Of a stretch of DNA of 15,256 nucleotides, positions 1 through 7,260 are shown piece by piece; positions within the stretch are counted from its first letter, which is position 1, and each line of letters begins with the position of its first letter. The notes under the pieces are model-generated. The model searched no databases, was not told the origin of the DNA, and worked only from the letters and a program-made list of their open reading frames with translations. The DNA is from SZUA-430 sp044375275 (GTDB lineage Bacteria > Pseudomonadota > Alphaproteobacteria > Micropepsales > Micropepsaceae), in NCBI GenBank assembly GCA_044375275.1, contig JBILMZ010000067.1, positions 1-15,256 on the forward strand, read 5' to 3'. The position numbers and the translations under genes were made by a program.

Positions 1-260
1 AATGCATGGATCTTCGTGCCAGCCTTGACAGTTGCTGTCTGGGCGGCCGCGTCAACAGAAACAACGCCCTGCATGCCGTCGAGCGAAATCAGCGTACCTG
101 AGGTCTCGCAAATCGGCGTAAATGAATGCCCGGACCCGGTGACGCGCACGCGCTTCGGTGCAGCACGAACAACGGCCGAAAGTTCAGCCTCGCTTCCTGG
201 CGCCGCCATGTCCATCGGCGTCGCACGAACGGCACCCGACCAGTTGGACCAGGAATTCAT
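1..260 (-). CDS. FAD-linked aldonolactone oxidase-type oxidoreductase, N-terminal part (cut by window edge)
   Basis: The first 86 codons of a minus-strand gene that continues beyond position 1. The visible protein begins MNSWSNWSGAVRATP and contains GSGHSFTPI at about residues 42-50, then LISLDGM and a TVKAGTKIHA segment. This is the start of the FAD-binding PCMH-type domain of the VAO family as in D-arabinono-1,4-lactone, L-gulonolactone and alditol oxidases. His45 in GSGHS matches the histidine that carries covalent FAD in that group. These enzymes oxidise a sugar lactone or polyol and pass electrons to oxygen or another acceptor; the substrate cannot be told from this fragment. The ATG overlaps the stop of the Sel1-repeat gene (ATGA), so the two are probably co-transcribed and translationally coupled. 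An AAGGA sits immediately before the ATG with no spacer, which is unusually tight; no alternative in-frame start lies close upstream. Family call firm, exact enzyme open. Confidence 0.82.
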   Translation of the reverse strand, partial: MNSWSNWSGAVRATPMDMAAPGSEAELSAVVRAAPKRVRVTGSGHSFTPICETSGTLISLDGMQGVVSVDAAAQTATVKAGTKIHA

Positions 261-988
261 TCCTTTGTCAGCGGGCCAGTCGCGGCAACAAACTTGTCCG
301 CACGCGAGTGCGCCTCGTCAGCCTCGGCCTTGGTTAGACGACCCTTCAGCACCTCGAGTGGCGTCGAACGGTTCCGGTCGATCTGGTTGCTTCTGGAATC
401 GAACGGCACGCCCGCGAATCCGTTGCGCGCCGCAAGGATGTAGTACTTCAGCGCTTCAATGGCATCTGCAGTCACACCGTCACCTGATTCAAGCATGGTC
501 GCGAAATTGTATTGTCCCTGCGCAAGACCATACTCTGCCGCGTGACCGTACCACTTCGCAGCTTCACCAAGGTTCTTGTCCACGCCAAAGCCAAACTCGT
601 TGATTGAGCCCAGATCAAACATGGACAGTGAATAGCCGAGCCGGGCTGCCTGGAGGTGATACTTTCGCGCCTTTTCGTAATCCCGCGCGGCAACACCCGG
701 CTTGCCGTCCATGTATTCGACGCCGAGGCGATGCGCGGCATAGGCGTTGCCGCTGTCGGCCGCTTGCGTCCAGAAATCAAGCGCTTCGGGATAGCGGCCC
801 ATGCGGTAGTGGTCTTCGCCAACGTCATTCTTGTCCCTCACTTCACCCATAGGGTGTTCGAGGGCCGAGGCTTCGGTGGGACCGAGTGGGGCCTCATCGG
901 TCACGGGCTTCGGCGACAGGAAAATCACGCCCACCACAACACTGAGCGCGACCACTGACACCGCAGCACCGATAAGCAGCTTCTTCAT
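257..988 (-). CDS. Sel1-repeat (TPR-like) protein with N-terminal membrane anchor or signal peptide
   Basis: A 243-residue protein. Residues 1-25 (MKKLLIGAAV onwards) form a basic start plus a hydrophobic helix, so it is either exported or anchored in the inner membrane facing the periplasm. Residues about 55-195 hold roughly four Sel1-like repeats, recognisable by alanine/glycine-spaced helices such as EALDFWTQAADSGNAYAAHRLG, AAKWYGHAAEYGLAQGQYNFA and EALKYYILAARNG. Sel1 repeats are helical scaffolds for protein-protein contacts, often in envelope or secretion-linked proteins; no catalytic motif is seen. The start at 988 is supported by GGAGA at 994-998 on the minus strand, five bases upstream. 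It is the first gene of a minus-strand pair whose second member is the FAD oxidase; a 93-bp divergent gap separates it from the GNAT gene. Partner and role unknown. Confidence 0.85.
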   Translation of the reverse strand: MKKLLIGAAVSVVALSVVVGVIFLSPKPVTDEAPLGPTEASALEHPMGEVRDKNDVGEDHYRMGRYPEALDFWTQAADSGNAYAAHRLGVEYMDGKPGVAARDYEKARKYHLQAARLGYSLSMFDLGSINEFGFGVDKNLGEAAKWYGHAAEYGLAQGQYNFATMLESGDGVTADAIEALKYYILAARNGFAGVPFDSRSNQIDRNRSTPLEVLKGRLTKAEADEAHSRADKFVAATGPLTKE

Positions 989-1081
989 TGCATTCTCCGG
1001 CCGAAATGGGCGAAACAGGGAATAAACTAACCCAATCCCGCCGCGCTGATAAGTACCTCGAATCCCCGGGAAAAGGGTTCC

Positions 1082-1660
1082 ATGCCGCCCCGCACAGAAT
1101 TAGAACCCATGACGCAGACCCTTGTCCCCGAGATCCGCACCCTTGAGCGCAGCGACGCCCGCCTTCTTGCCGCCCTGTTCCAGTTGTATGTTTACGACTT
1201 CTCGGAATTTGAACACCGGGACTCAAACCGGCTGGCATTGAATGCCGGCGGAACATTCGACGTCGATATCCCGCCGGTGGATTACTGGATGTCGCCGGGC
1301 CGCTGGGGCTACATCATCGGTGCGGCTGGGCGTCCTGCGGGCTTTGCCCTCGTGAATGCCGTGTCGCCCACCGGACGCGTCATCGACTTCAACATGTCGG
1401 AGTTCTTCATCGCGCGGAAATATCGGCGCCAGCATTTCGGGACCCGCGCCGTGCACGACATATTCGAGCGCCACCGGGGTCGATGGGAAATTGGCGTGAT
1501 CCAGCCCAATGTCGCCGCCCGCGCCTTCTGGCCCAAAGCCATCGCGCAGGCAGCTGATGCGACTGGTGTGGAAATGCTCGACGGATCCGTCAGCGGTTGG
1601 CCAGGTCCGGTCTGGACGTTCTCCAATGCGCCAGCCTTACGTGAAAGCAAGATTCCATGA
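1082..1660 (+). CDS. GNAT-family N-acetyltransferase
   Basis: A 192-residue protein. The middle section reads GYIIGAAGRPAGFALVNA, then DFNMSEFFIARKYRRQHFGTRAVHDIFERHRGRWEIGVIQPN, which is the beta4-alpha3 acetyl-CoA binding region of GNAT enzymes: the R/Q-x-x-G-x-G/A pyrophosphate loop appears here as RRQHFG at about residues 114-119. The following AARAFW is the usual conserved segment of the last helix. Such enzymes transfer acetyl from acetyl-CoA to an amine; the substrate cannot be inferred. ATG 1082 follows a purine-rich GGGAAAAGGG at suitable distance; an in-frame ATG at 1109 (MTQTLVPEIR) is an alternative start with a weaker ribosome site. The stop overlaps the next ATG by four bases, so it is coupled to the methyltransferase. 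Divergent from the Sel1 gene. Confidence 0.82.
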   Translation: MPPRTELEPMTQTLVPEIRTLERSDARLLAALFQLYVYDFSEFEHRDSNRLALNAGGTFDVDIPPVDYWMSPGRWGYIIGAAGRPAGFALVNAVSPTGRVIDFNMSEFFIARKYRRQHFGTRAVHDIFERHRGRWEIGVIQPNVAARAFWPKAIAQAADATGVEMLDGSVSGWPGPVWTFSNAPALRESKIP

Positions 1661-2379
1661 CCAATGGATGGGACGCCTCTGCCGACGCCTGGATCAGGGA
1701 TCTTGGTGATAACGGCGACTTCGGACGCCGCTATGTGATGGACGCCCCCATGCTCGAGCGGGCCTGCGCAGAACCAGTCGCAAGCGCGCTCGACGTCGGA
1801 TGCGGCGAAGGCCGCTTCTGCAGGATGCTGAAATCGAGGGGTATCAGCACGATCGGCTTGGACCCGACCGAGCGCTTGCTCGACACGGCCCGGCAGAAGG
1901 ACCCCGAAGGCACCTATGTCCTGTCAGGTGCGGAAGCCATGCCCATCCCGACCGCGAGCATTGATCTCACCATCGCCTATCTCTCGCTCATCGACATCGA
2001 GCACCTCGAACCGGCCATTGCCGAGATGGCGCGGATCACAAGGCCAGGCGGGCGACTGCTCATCGCCAACCTCAATAGCTTCAACACGGCCGGCGCAGAA
2101 CGAGGCTGGGTCAAGTCGATCACGGGCGAACGAAAATACTTCGCCATGGATCACTATATGGAGGAGCGAGCCGTCTGGTGCGAATGGCGCGGCATTCGCA
2201 TCATCAATCATCATCGCCCGCTCAGCACCTACATGAGGCTCTTCCTCGGCCAGGGCCTGCAGCTCCTCCGCTTCGACGAACCGCTGCCCGCAACCGACGC
2301 ACCAGCCGACAAGCGGGACAGCTACATCCGGGCCCCCTGGTTTTGCCTCATGGAGTGGCGCAAACCGGCAATCGCTTGA
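1657..2379 (+). CDS. Class I SAM-dependent methyltransferase
   Basis: A 240-residue Rossmann-fold methyltransferase of the Methyltransf_11/25 type. Motif I is ALDVGCGEG (residues about 44-52), the acidic end of strand 2 is IGLDP (D69, ribose binding), and the region SIDLTIAYLSLIDIEHLEPAIAEMARITRPGGRLLIANLN carries motifs IV to VI. It methylates an unidentified acceptor; the C-terminal part (MRLFLGQGLQLLRFDEP, then YIRAPWFCLMEWRKP) is typical of small-molecule methyltransferases whose substrate lid is not diagnostic. Its ATG lies inside the GNAT stop (ATGA), indicating an operon with that gene and possibly a shared substrate pathway (inference). The OYE-family gene follows after 61 bases with no terminator visible between. 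Confidence 0.88.
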   Translation: MTNGWDASADAWIRDLGDNGDFGRRYVMDAPMLERACAEPVASALDVGCGEGRFCRMLKSRGISTIGLDPTERLLDTARQKDPEGTYVLSGAEAMPIPTASIDLTIAYLSLIDIEHLEPAIAEMARITRPGGRLLIANLNSFNTAGAERGWVKSITGERKYFAMDHYMEERAVWCEWRGIRIINHHRPLSTYMRLFLGQGLQLLRFDEPLPATDAPADKRDSYIRAPWFCLMEWRKPAIA

Positions 2380-2440
2380 TCCCAGGGCCACCTTTCGCTT
2401 AGCTGCGCTCATCACGCCATTCCAACCGGACACAACTTCA

Positions 2441-3520
2441 ATGACCAACCCCTTCAGCCCCCTGACATTCACGCGCGGCCCCGCCCTCAAGAACCGCTTC
2501 ATGCTCGCGCCCCTGACCAACCTGCAGAGCCATAAGGACGGCACATTGTCGGACGAGGAGTTCCACTGGCTCACCATGCGCGCCAAGGGCGGCTTCGGTC
2601 TGACCATGACGTGCGCCTCGCATGTGCAGGCCCAGGGACTGGGCTTTCCGGGACAGCTTGGAATTTTTGGCGACCAGCATTTGCCGGGACTGACACGCCT
2701 GGCAGCCGCCATTCGCCAGGAGCACAGCGTCGCCGTCGTCCAGTTGCATCATGCCGGCATGCGATCACCCGGCGCGATGATCGGCACCCAACCCGTCTGC
2801 CCCTCTGACAACGAGGAAACCGGCGCGCGAGGCCTCACACTTGGCGAGGTTGAACAGCTGGCAGAGGACTTCATCGCAGCCGCCGTTCGCGCCGAGAAGG
2901 CTGGCTTCGACGGCGTCGAACTGCATGGTGCACATGGCTATGTGCTGTGCCAGTTCCTCAGTTCTGAAATCAACAAACGGTCCGACCGCTTTGGTGGCGA
3001 CCTTGAAGGCCGTTCGCGCATCGTCTTCGACATCATCGATGGGATCCGCAAACGCTGCCGGCCGGACTTCAACCTCGGCATCCGCCTGTCACCCGAACGC
3101 TTTGGGCTGAAGCTGGCCGAGATCAAGGTTCTCGCCCAGCGCCTGATGACGGAAGCAAAGGTCGACTACATCGACATGTCCCTCTGGGATGTATTCAAGG
3201 AGCCCGAGGAAGCCGAGCACAAGGGCAAGACGCTGCTCGCCCACTTCGTGGATCTCGACCGGGGCGCGGTACGCCTCGGCGCCGCCGGAAAGATCACCAC
3301 GGCAGAACATGTCCGGACGGTACTCTCCCAGGGCATGGACTTCGTGCTTCTCGGCCGCGCCGCCATCCTGCATCACGATTTCCCGCGCCTGATGGAGCAG
3401 GACCCGTCGTTCAAGCCGATTGCATTGCCGGTATCAGCCGCCCATCTCGAAAAGGAAGGGCTGAGCCCGACCTTCCTCAACTACATGAGGACATGGAAAG
3501 GCTTCGTCGCAGAAGGCTGA
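2441..3520 (+). CDS. NADH:flavin oxidoreductase, Old Yellow Enzyme family
   Basis: A 359-residue FMN-dependent TIM barrel of normal OYE length. Visible landmarks: LKNRFMLAPLTN (residues about 16-27, strand 1), VVQLHHAGMRSP (99-110, strand 3), the ligand-binding pair His162 and His165 in VELHGAHGYVLCQFLS, NKRSDRFGG (178-186) and the phosphate-binding end FVLLGRAAILHHDFPRLM. OYE enzymes use NAD(P)H to reduce activated C=C bonds or nitro compounds, or act in demethylation and isomerisation; the natural substrate cannot be predicted. The HxxH pair is the form found in YqjM-like and dienoyl-CoA/trimethylamine dehydrogenase-like members. Threonine occupies the site after AP(L) where YqjM has its redox-tuning cysteine. 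The ribosome site is weak, which fits a downstream operon position after the methyltransferase. It converges on the SDR gene with a 12-base gap. Confidence 0.93.
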   Translation: MTNPFSPLTFTRGPALKNRFMLAPLTNLQSHKDGTLSDEEFHWLTMRAKGGFGLTMTCASHVQAQGLGFPGQLGIFGDQHLPGLTRLAAAIRQEHSVAVVQLHHAGMRSPGAMIGTQPVCPSDNEETGARGLTLGEVEQLAEDFIAAAVRAEKAGFDGVELHGAHGYVLCQFLSSEINKRSDRFGGDLEGRSRIVFDIIDGIRKRCRPDFNLGIRLSPERFGLKLAEIKVLAQRLMTEAKVDYIDMSLWDVFKEPEEAEHKGKTLLAHFVDLDRGAVRLGAAGKITTAEHVRTVLSQGMDFVLLGRAAILHHDFPRLMEQDPSFKPIALPVSAAHLEKEGLSPTFLNYMRTWKGFVAEG

Positions 3521-3532
3521 CCCCAGCCACCA

Positions 3533-4318
3533 TCAACCAAGCCCCAATGCCGCAACCGCATCCGCCACGCCCTGCGTTCGCGCGCGCATGTCCTGCGCCA
3601 GATGGCGTTGGGTTGGAATGTAGAACAGGCCGAGGTCAAGCCCTTTGAGTGCGATCTCGGCACAGCGATCCGGCATGATCAGGTCCAGTGCCGGAGGCGC
3701 CTCTTTGGGGTCAGGCAGTTTGCGGGCAATGAGCGGCGTATAAACGGCGCCCGGCAGCAGCAGATGCACCGACAGCGGACCGTCTGCGACTTCATCACGG
3801 AGCCACTCCGCCATGATCAGCAATCCGTGCTTGGCCGCACCATAAAATCCGAGTCCCGATCCTCGCACCGCCGACGGCACGCTCAGCGCATTTTCCGAGG
3901 CGGTGAACATGATGTGCCCCGTGCTGTTCTCTCGAACGAGAAGGGCCTGGTAGGCCTGCGCAATGCGAATGCCTGCGTGGAAGTTCACCTCGAACATCTG
4001 CATCGCAGCCTCGTCGAAGGTCTCCCGCAACACCCTCTTGTTGCGCCCGAGCCCCGCATTCGAGCAAACCACGTCCAGACGCCCCCACACGCCATGGGCG
4101 CGCTCCACCAGCGCCACTTGCTGTTCCGGTTGAGAAAGGTCGCAGGAGAGAGGGACACATTGATTGCCAAGCTCTCGCGCTGCAGCTTCGAGATTCTGCT
4201 GCGCGACGTCAGCGATGACAATACGCGCACCACGCTGCTGGAACGCGTGGGCGAGCGCCAGCCCAATCCCGGAAGCGCCGCCCGTCACCAGCACGACTTT
4301 GCCTGCGAAGTCGATCAT
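3533..4318 (-). CDS. Short-chain dehydrogenase/reductase (SDR)
   Basis: A 261-residue classical SDR. The cofactor loop is TGGASGIG (residues 12-19), D37 at the end of strand 2 suggests NAD(H) preference, NAG is at 87-89, and the catalytic Tyr159 and Lys163 stand in YGAAK. The catalytic serine is either Ser141 (TASEN) or Ser146 (LSVP); the latter has the usual 13-residue distance to the tyrosine. It interconverts an alcohol and a ketone or aldehyde on an unknown substrate. The reading frame stays open to 4408, but the SDR fold begins at MIDFAGKVVLVTGG, so the ATG at 4318 is taken as the start, with AGGA a few bases upstream. It is a lone minus-strand gene, divergent from the serine hydrolase and convergent with the OYE gene. 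Confidence 0.92.
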   Translation of the reverse strand: MIDFAGKVVLVTGGASGIGLALAHAFQQRGARIVIADVAQQNLEAAARELGNQCVPLSCDLSQPEQQVALVERAHGVWGRLDVVCSNAGLGRNKRVLRETFDEAAMQMFEVNFHAGIRIAQAYQALLVRENSTGHIMFTASENALSVPSAVRGSGLGFYGAAKHGLLIMAEWLRDEVADGPLSVHLLLPGAVYTPLIARKLPDPKEAPPALDLIMPDRCAEIALKGLDLGLFYIPTQRHLAQDMRARTQGVADAVAALGLG

Positions 4319-4415
4319 GATCCTGCATCTCCGGGACGATGAATGTACATGGGCGAATTCTCCTGCGGCGGGAATAAACCACGCGCGCAGCGCAAACGGG
4401 AAGCCCAATGTGCAT

Positions 4416-4443
4416 TTGCTGCAAGACCCGCAAGGACTATAAA
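4416..4443 (+). promoter_or_regulatory. Candidate sigma70-type promoter of the serine hydrolase gene
   Basis: TTGCTG at 4416-4421 and TATAAA at 4438-4443 are separated by 16 bases. The -10 matches consensus at five of six positions, the -35 only weakly. Transcription would begin near 4450, upstream of the GTG start at 4477. If real, the ATG at 4408 lies upstream of the transcript and cannot be the start codon. Confidence 0.35.
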
Positions 4444-4449
4444 GAACCT

Positions 4450-4461
4450 GACACTAGTGTC
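4450..4461. promoter_or_regulatory. Perfect 12-bp palindrome, possible operator
   Basis: GACACTAGTGTC reads the same on both strands. It starts six bases after the candidate -10 box and ends just before the ribosome site of the serine hydrolase gene, the position expected of a repressor operator at the transcription start. No known regulator is recognised from the motif. Confidence 0.35.
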
Positions 4462-4464
4462 TTT

Positions 4465-4471
4465 GGGGAAG
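4465..4471 (+). promoter_or_regulatory. Ribosome binding site that fixes a GTG start
   Basis: GGGGAAG lies five bases upstream of the GTG at 4477. It supports that GTG over the upstream in-frame ATG at 4408, because the protein from 4477 begins with a clean signal peptide whereas the longer form would put 23 polar, cysteine-containing residues before it. Confidence 0.6.
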
Positions 4472-4476
4472 CTTCA

Positions 4477-6330
4477 GTGAAACACGCAATTCTCGCTCTG
4501 TGCGCCTTCCTGCTGATGATGGCGGCAACACCATCAACCCGCGCAGCGGATGAACCGAAAAAGGCACCGGCAGCAACACTCGAAGAACTCGACAAGCGGA
4601 TCGCAAAGATCCTGGCCGATGCAAAAGTCCCAGGCACAAGCGTCACCGTGATCGAGAACAGCCAGATCGTCCTGACCAAGGGATATGGCTACGCGGACCT
4701 GAAAGCAAAGCGTCCCGTGACACCGGACATCGTGTTCCGCGCCGGATCCATCTCCAAGAGCATCACGTCGGTTGCGATCATGATGCTCGTCGAGGAAGGC
4801 AAGCTCAGCCTTGACGCAAAGCTCGCCGACCTGATGCCCGAGTTCAAATACGACAACCCATGGGAATTCACGCACCCGATCCGCCTGGTTCACTTGCTGG
4901 AACACACGACGGGTTTCGACGACATCACGTTTCGTCACTACCTGCTCGAAGGCAAGGACGTTCCCCTGTCGGAGGCCGTGAACCTCTATGGCCCATACAA
5001 GAGCCGCTGGAAGCCGGGCACGATGACCTCGTACTGCAATTCGGGTCCCGTGATCGCCGGCCGTATCATCGAGAAGGTAACCGGACAGCGCTTCCAGGAT
5101 TTCATCGCGACCCGTCTCACAGGCCCGCTGGCAATGGAAAGCGCCTACTGGACCCGCGAGCCGCAGATCACGGATCGCATTTCGAAGAGTTACAAGGACA
5201 CTGAAGGAAACGAAGAGCCCTTCGTTGAAATCCTGGCACGACCATCAGGATCGCTGAACGTCACGTCGAAGGACCTGGCGAAGTTTCCGCTTCTCATGCT
5301 CGGCCGGGGCACGCTTGATGGAAAGACATACCTTTCAACGGCATCTGTTGAACGGATCGAGCGGCCGGAAACCAACGATGGCGCCCGGGCAGGCCTGAAA
5401 TACGGCTATGGCCTCGGCAACATGATCTATGCAGGCAAGAAGGCAATCTTCCATGGGCATGATGGTGGAATCGACGGCTTCGTTTCCAAATACGAATATG
5501 CGCCTGGACTGGGCGCCGGGTTCGTTGTCATGGCCAATCTCGGAACGTCGCAGGTCAATACCGTGGGCGACGAAATCAGGAGCTACCTCGAACGCAGCGT
5601 GCCCGAACCCAAGGTGGCCAGCATTCCGCTCGCCCCGACCGAGCTTGAACCGCTGACCGGATTCTATCAATCGGCGGCACCGCGCCAGCAACTGCTGGCC
5701 ATCCTCGAGAGCATCTTTGGCTGGCAGACGGCCAAGGCCGTGAATGGCGAGCTCGAGTTCAACGGAACCCGTCGCATTCATGTTGGCAGCAACATGTTCC
5801 GGAAAGCTGACAAGGCGGCGCCCAACATCATCTTCGTTCGAAATGGCGATGACGTCATGATGTTCACTGCCACCGGTGCTGACCGCAAAGTCCCGTTGCC
5901 TGAAATCATCGGCAAAGCCGCGATGGCGGGCATCTATGTGCTGGCCCTCGTTCTGTCGGCACTCTACATGCTGGTCTGGATCCCGAGCGCCTTCCTCGGT
6001 CGCTTGGGAGAGAGAGGAGGCGTGATGCTGCGTCTCCTGCCCTGGCTGGCAATGGTCTCCACGGTGGTCGTGGCAGGCATCGTTCTCGTCGGACTTTCTG
6101 CCGCCGGCCTCTCCGAGCTTGGCAGGCCGAGCCCCATCGCCTGGGCGTTGTATGGCGCGACACTGGCTGTCCCGGTACTTGGCGCCGCTGCGACCCTGCG
6201 AACCGTTATGGGCGCACCCGATGCGAACCTGTTCGCTCGCGGCATGGCCTGGCTATCGAGCATCGCCACGCTGACATTCGCTGGCTACCTCTTCGCCTAT
6301 GGCTGGATCGGGATGAAGATCTGGGAGTAG
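4477..6330 (+). CDS. Exported beta-lactamase-fold serine hydrolase with C-terminal membrane domain
   Basis: 617 residues from the GTG. Residues 1-23 form a signal peptide (basic start, hydrophobic core, cleavage near TRA|AD). Residues about 33-370 are a class C beta-lactamase/penicillin-binding-protein domain: the nucleophile motif S91-I-S-K94 in FRAGSISKS, Y186-C-N188 as the YxN motif, and H328-D-G330 in place of the KTG box. A linker domain (about 385-475) follows, then four predicted transmembrane helices at about 480-503, 520-545, 553-577 and 588-610. The hydrolase therefore sits in the periplasm tethered to the inner membrane. Family members are D-aminopeptidases, esterases, peptidases and, rarely, true beta-lactamases; the HxG box favours an esterase/peptidase role over antibiotic resistance (inference). 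A candidate promoter and palindrome precede it. Its stop codon directly abuts that of the convergent nitronate monooxygenase-like gene. Confidence 0.88.
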   Translation: MKHAILALCAFLLMMAATPSTRAADEPKKAPAATLEELDKRIAKILADAKVPGTSVTVIENSQIVLTKGYGYADLKAKRPVTPDIVFRAGSISKSITSVAIMMLVEEGKLSLDAKLADLMPEFKYDNPWEFTHPIRLVHLLEHTTGFDDITFRHYLLEGKDVPLSEAVNLYGPYKSRWKPGTMTSYCNSGPVIAGRIIEKVTGQRFQDFIATRLTGPLAMESAYWTREPQITDRISKSYKDTEGNEEPFVEILARPSGSLNVTSKDLAKFPLLMLGRGTLDGKTYLSTASVERIERPETNDGARAGLKYGYGLGNMIYAGKKAIFHGHDGGIDGFVSKYEYAPGLGAGFVVMANLGTSQVNTVGDEIRSYLERSVPEPKVASIPLAPTELEPLTGFYQSAAPRQQLLAILESIFGWQTAKAVNGELEFNGTRRIHVGSNMFRKADKAAPNIIFVRNGDDVMMFTATGADRKVPLPEIIGKAAMAGIYVLALVLSALYMLVWIPSAFLGRLGERGGVMLRLLPWLAMVSTVVVAGIVLVGLSAAGLSELGRPSPIAWALYGATLAVPVLGAAATLRTVMGAPDANLFARGMAWLSSIATLTFAGYLFAYGWIGMKIWE

Positions 6331-7260
6331 TCAGCCCAGGCTCGCCGCGTACTCACGGATGAACCTGCCGACAATCGCCTCGGCAGGTTCCACAGCCCTG
6401 ACCTGCCCCACACCCTGCCCCGCAGACCAGGTATCTTTCCATCGTTTGAACGCAGCAGATGGATCGCTGAAAACCGGTCCATCTTCCTTGACGGCAGACG
6501 GATCAATGCCGGCAGCGACAAGGCTCGCCCGCAGCCAGTTCGCACGCACGCCCGTGACTGCGGACGTCTGCACCAGGTCTTCGTGTGTTGCGGCAACCAG
6601 CATGTCCTTGTAGGCGTCAGGCGCCAGCGACTCCGATGCCGCAATGAACGGCGTGCCGATATAGGCGAGATCCGCGCCCAGGATCTGCATGGCGCGGATG
6701 CCTTGGCCCGAACTGACGGCACCGCCGGCAACGATCGGTCCCTTGAAAAAGCTGCGCACGGCCGGAATGAAGGCGAAAGGACTGAGCTGCCCGGTGTGCC
6801 CGCCGGCCCCGGCACAGACGAGGACCAGCCCGTCAACGCCCGCGTCCACGCATTTACGCGCAAAGCCGGCATCAATGACATCGGCAAAGACGAGCCCGCC
6901 ATAGGAATGGACAGCATCCAGCACGCGACGGGGGCTGCCCAGCGCCGTGATCACCATGGAAGGCTGATGCTTCAGGATGAGGTCAATCTCATCCTTCATG
7001 CGGCTGTAGGAGTTGTGGGCAACAACATTGACGACCCAGGGCGCATGACTGTCACCCAGGTCCTGCCGCAGGCTTCCCATCCAGCTGTCGAGTTCTTCCA
7101 GCGTGCGCGCATTCGGAGCGGGAAAGGCAGCGGCCATGCCGGCGCGTGCCGTTGAACGGACAAGGTCCGGTCCCGACACGAGAAACATCGGGGCCGCGAT
7201 GGCGGGAACCTTGAGGCGTGCCGTGAAAGCGTCAAAGCGGCTTTCAGCAGGCACCACCAT
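6331..7260 (-). CDS. Nitronate monooxygenase-like FMN enzyme (NMO/2-nitropropane dioxygenase family)
   Basis: 309 residues from the ATG at 7260. FMN-binding TIM barrel of the NMO family: VPAIAAPMFLVSGPDL near the start, LVCAGAGGHTGQLSPFAF (residues about 147-164, with His155 at the catalytic-histidine position of AGGH), GPIVAGGAVSSGQGI (174-188) and the phosphate-binding GADLAYIGTPFIAASES (195-211). The usual GTRF is GTPF here. Such enzymes oxidise alkyl nitronates such as propionate-3-nitronate, but many family members have other or unknown substrates. The start overlaps the EF-P stop as TGATG, so the gene is probably translated by ribosomes finishing efp. A TTG three bases upstream is in frame but less likely. 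The end abuts the serine hydrolase gene with no spacer. Confidence 0.88.
   Translation of the reverse strand: MVVPAESRFDAFTARLKVPAIAAPMFLVSGPDLVRSTARAGMAAAFPAPNARTLEELDSWMGSLRQDLGDSHAPWVVNVVAHNSYSRMKDEIDLILKHQPSMVITALGSPRRVLDAVHSYGGLVFADVIDAGFARKCVDAGVDGLVLVCAGAGGHTGQLSPFAFIPAVRSFFKGPIVAGGAVSSGQGIRAMQILGADLAYIGTPFIAASESLAPDAYKDMLVAATHEDLVQTSAVTGVRANWLRASLVAAGIDPSAVKEDGPVFSDPSAAFKRWKDTWSAGQGVGQVRAVEPAEAIVGRFIREYAASLG

Noticed and set aside
1924..2712. Long minus-strand open frame of 262 codons opposite the methyltransferase and OYE genes
   Set aside because: It lies antisense to two clear enzymes, spans their junction and shows no domain pattern; high GC codon bias creates such shadows.
4477..6330. 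Antibiotic-resistance class C beta-lactamase
   Set aside because: The third motif is HDG rather than KTG and the protein has a long membrane tail, so a general serine hydrolase is the safer call.
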